Shown: piece after piece, positions 6,036 to 6,442 of the stretch
Position numbering within the stretch: position 1 is the first letter of the stretch
How the letters are laid out: the number at the start of each line of letters is the position of its first letter
DNA from: an uncultured Bacilli bacterium
GTDB lineage: Bacteria > Bacillota_I > Bacilli_A > RF39 > UBA660
NCBI GenBank assembly: GCA_947589165.1
Contig: CANQCH010000063.1
Span: 1 to 6,442, forward strand
Direction: 5' to 3'
Length of the DNA: 6,442 bases
The notes under the pieces: model-generated
What the model was told of the DNA's origin: nothing
The model's database searches: none
What the model saw: only the letters and a program-made list of their open reading frames with translations
Translations under genes and position numbers: made by a program

Positions 6036-6442
6036 ATGCTCATCAATGTTTATATCGACGAATCTGGTTCCATTCATAAAAATAGTCCGACCGCTTATTT
6101 TGCAATCGGAGGCTTTTTGGTAGTGAATACCTATAAAAATAAAGTGATTGCCCATTATAAAAGAGAAAATAAAAAAATTAAAGATTTAAAAAATATTCCT
6201 TTGGCAACGGAGATTAAAGCTAATCAAATGACGGAAGCCGAAAAGATTGGCTTTTTTAAGGCGGTCCAAGATATACCAACTTTTCGTGGGGGAGCCAAAG
6301 TTTTTTTGAAAAAAAGGATGGCGAAAGCCATCATGGAAGCCAATATCTTTTATAATTATGCGGTTAAAATTTTCTTTTGCGATTGTCTTATTCCCCAGTT
6401 AAAAAAATTAAAGTTAACGGGCCCCATTGAATTTAAAGTTAG
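6036..6442 (+). CDS. DUF3800 family protein, cut by the window edge
   Basis: Only the first 135 codons are in the window; the frame is still open at the right edge. The N-terminus reads VYIDESGS (Asp8, Glu9, Ser10, Gly11) followed by AYFAIGGFLV, the hallmark opening of DUF3800, a family with a predicted RNase H-like fold. EIK at 59-61 matches the second conserved acidic position. Asp8 and Glu59 could be metal ligands; this is an inference. Members are usually about 200-300 residues, so roughly half is missing. Biochemical function is not established; members are often seen near mobile elements or defence genes, but nothing here shows such a context. The start follows AAGGGGG (6024-6030), five bases before ATG, and the gene has its own promoter. 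An alternative is some other nuclease-like family with a DESG motif, which I think less likely. Confidence 0.75.
   Translation, partial: MLINVYIDESGSIHKNSPTAYFAIGGFLVVNTYKNKVIAHYKRENKKIKDLKNIPLATEIKANQMTEAEKIGFFKAVQDIPTFRGGAKVFLKKRMAKAIMEANIFYNYAVKIFFCDCLIPQLKKLKLTGPIEFKV

Overview
The window is AT-rich bacterial DNA with all seven supported genes on the + strand. Leu is mostly TTA, Shine-Dalgarno sites are strong, and TAA, TAG and TGA all end genes. TGA closes the epimerase-like gene in a 4-base overlap with its neighbour, and Trp is always TGG, so the standard bacterial code fits and the Mycoplasma code does not. The products (SipW/TasA-type secreted protein, YeeI-type YebC protein, Bacillus-type TyrRS with KFGKT) point to a low-GC Bacillota, probably an uncultured Bacilli-type or Mollicutes-related lineage. 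The taxon is an inference.

Layout: (1) 1-151 is an intergenic leader with a candidate promoter and a small dyad. (2) 152-1297 encodes an exported TasA-like protein with a C-terminal prealbumin-like repeat domain, ended by a probable terminator whose stem begins inside the gene. (3) 1361-5971 is a compact run of five genes with gaps of 15, -4, 9 and 1 bases: ZIP metal transporter, extended SDR (NAD-dependent epimerase-like), patatin-like phospholipase, YeeI-type YebC protein and tyrosyl-tRNA synthetase. A strong intrinsic terminator closes it at 5973-6006. (4) 6036 to the right edge is the 5' part of a DUF3800 gene with its own extended -10 promoter.

The five-gene unit mixes metal uptake, a possible envelope or lipid pair (SDR plus patatin, stop and start overlapping) and a translation pair (YeeI plus TyrRS, one base apart). 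tyrS has no room for a T-box leader of its own. Two genes (152 and 4745) have an in-frame GTG inside their Shine-Dalgarno site that would mislead start calling; the downstream ATG is preferred in both.

I found no tRNA, rRNA, insertion sequence, CRISPR array or clear mobile-element boundary, and no convincing new multi-gene system. The less ordinary points are the recurring promoter layout with very short predicted 5' leaders, the ZIP protein lacking the usual acidic residue in TM5, the TasA-like/prealbumin-like fusion, and the DUF3800 gene cut by the window edge.
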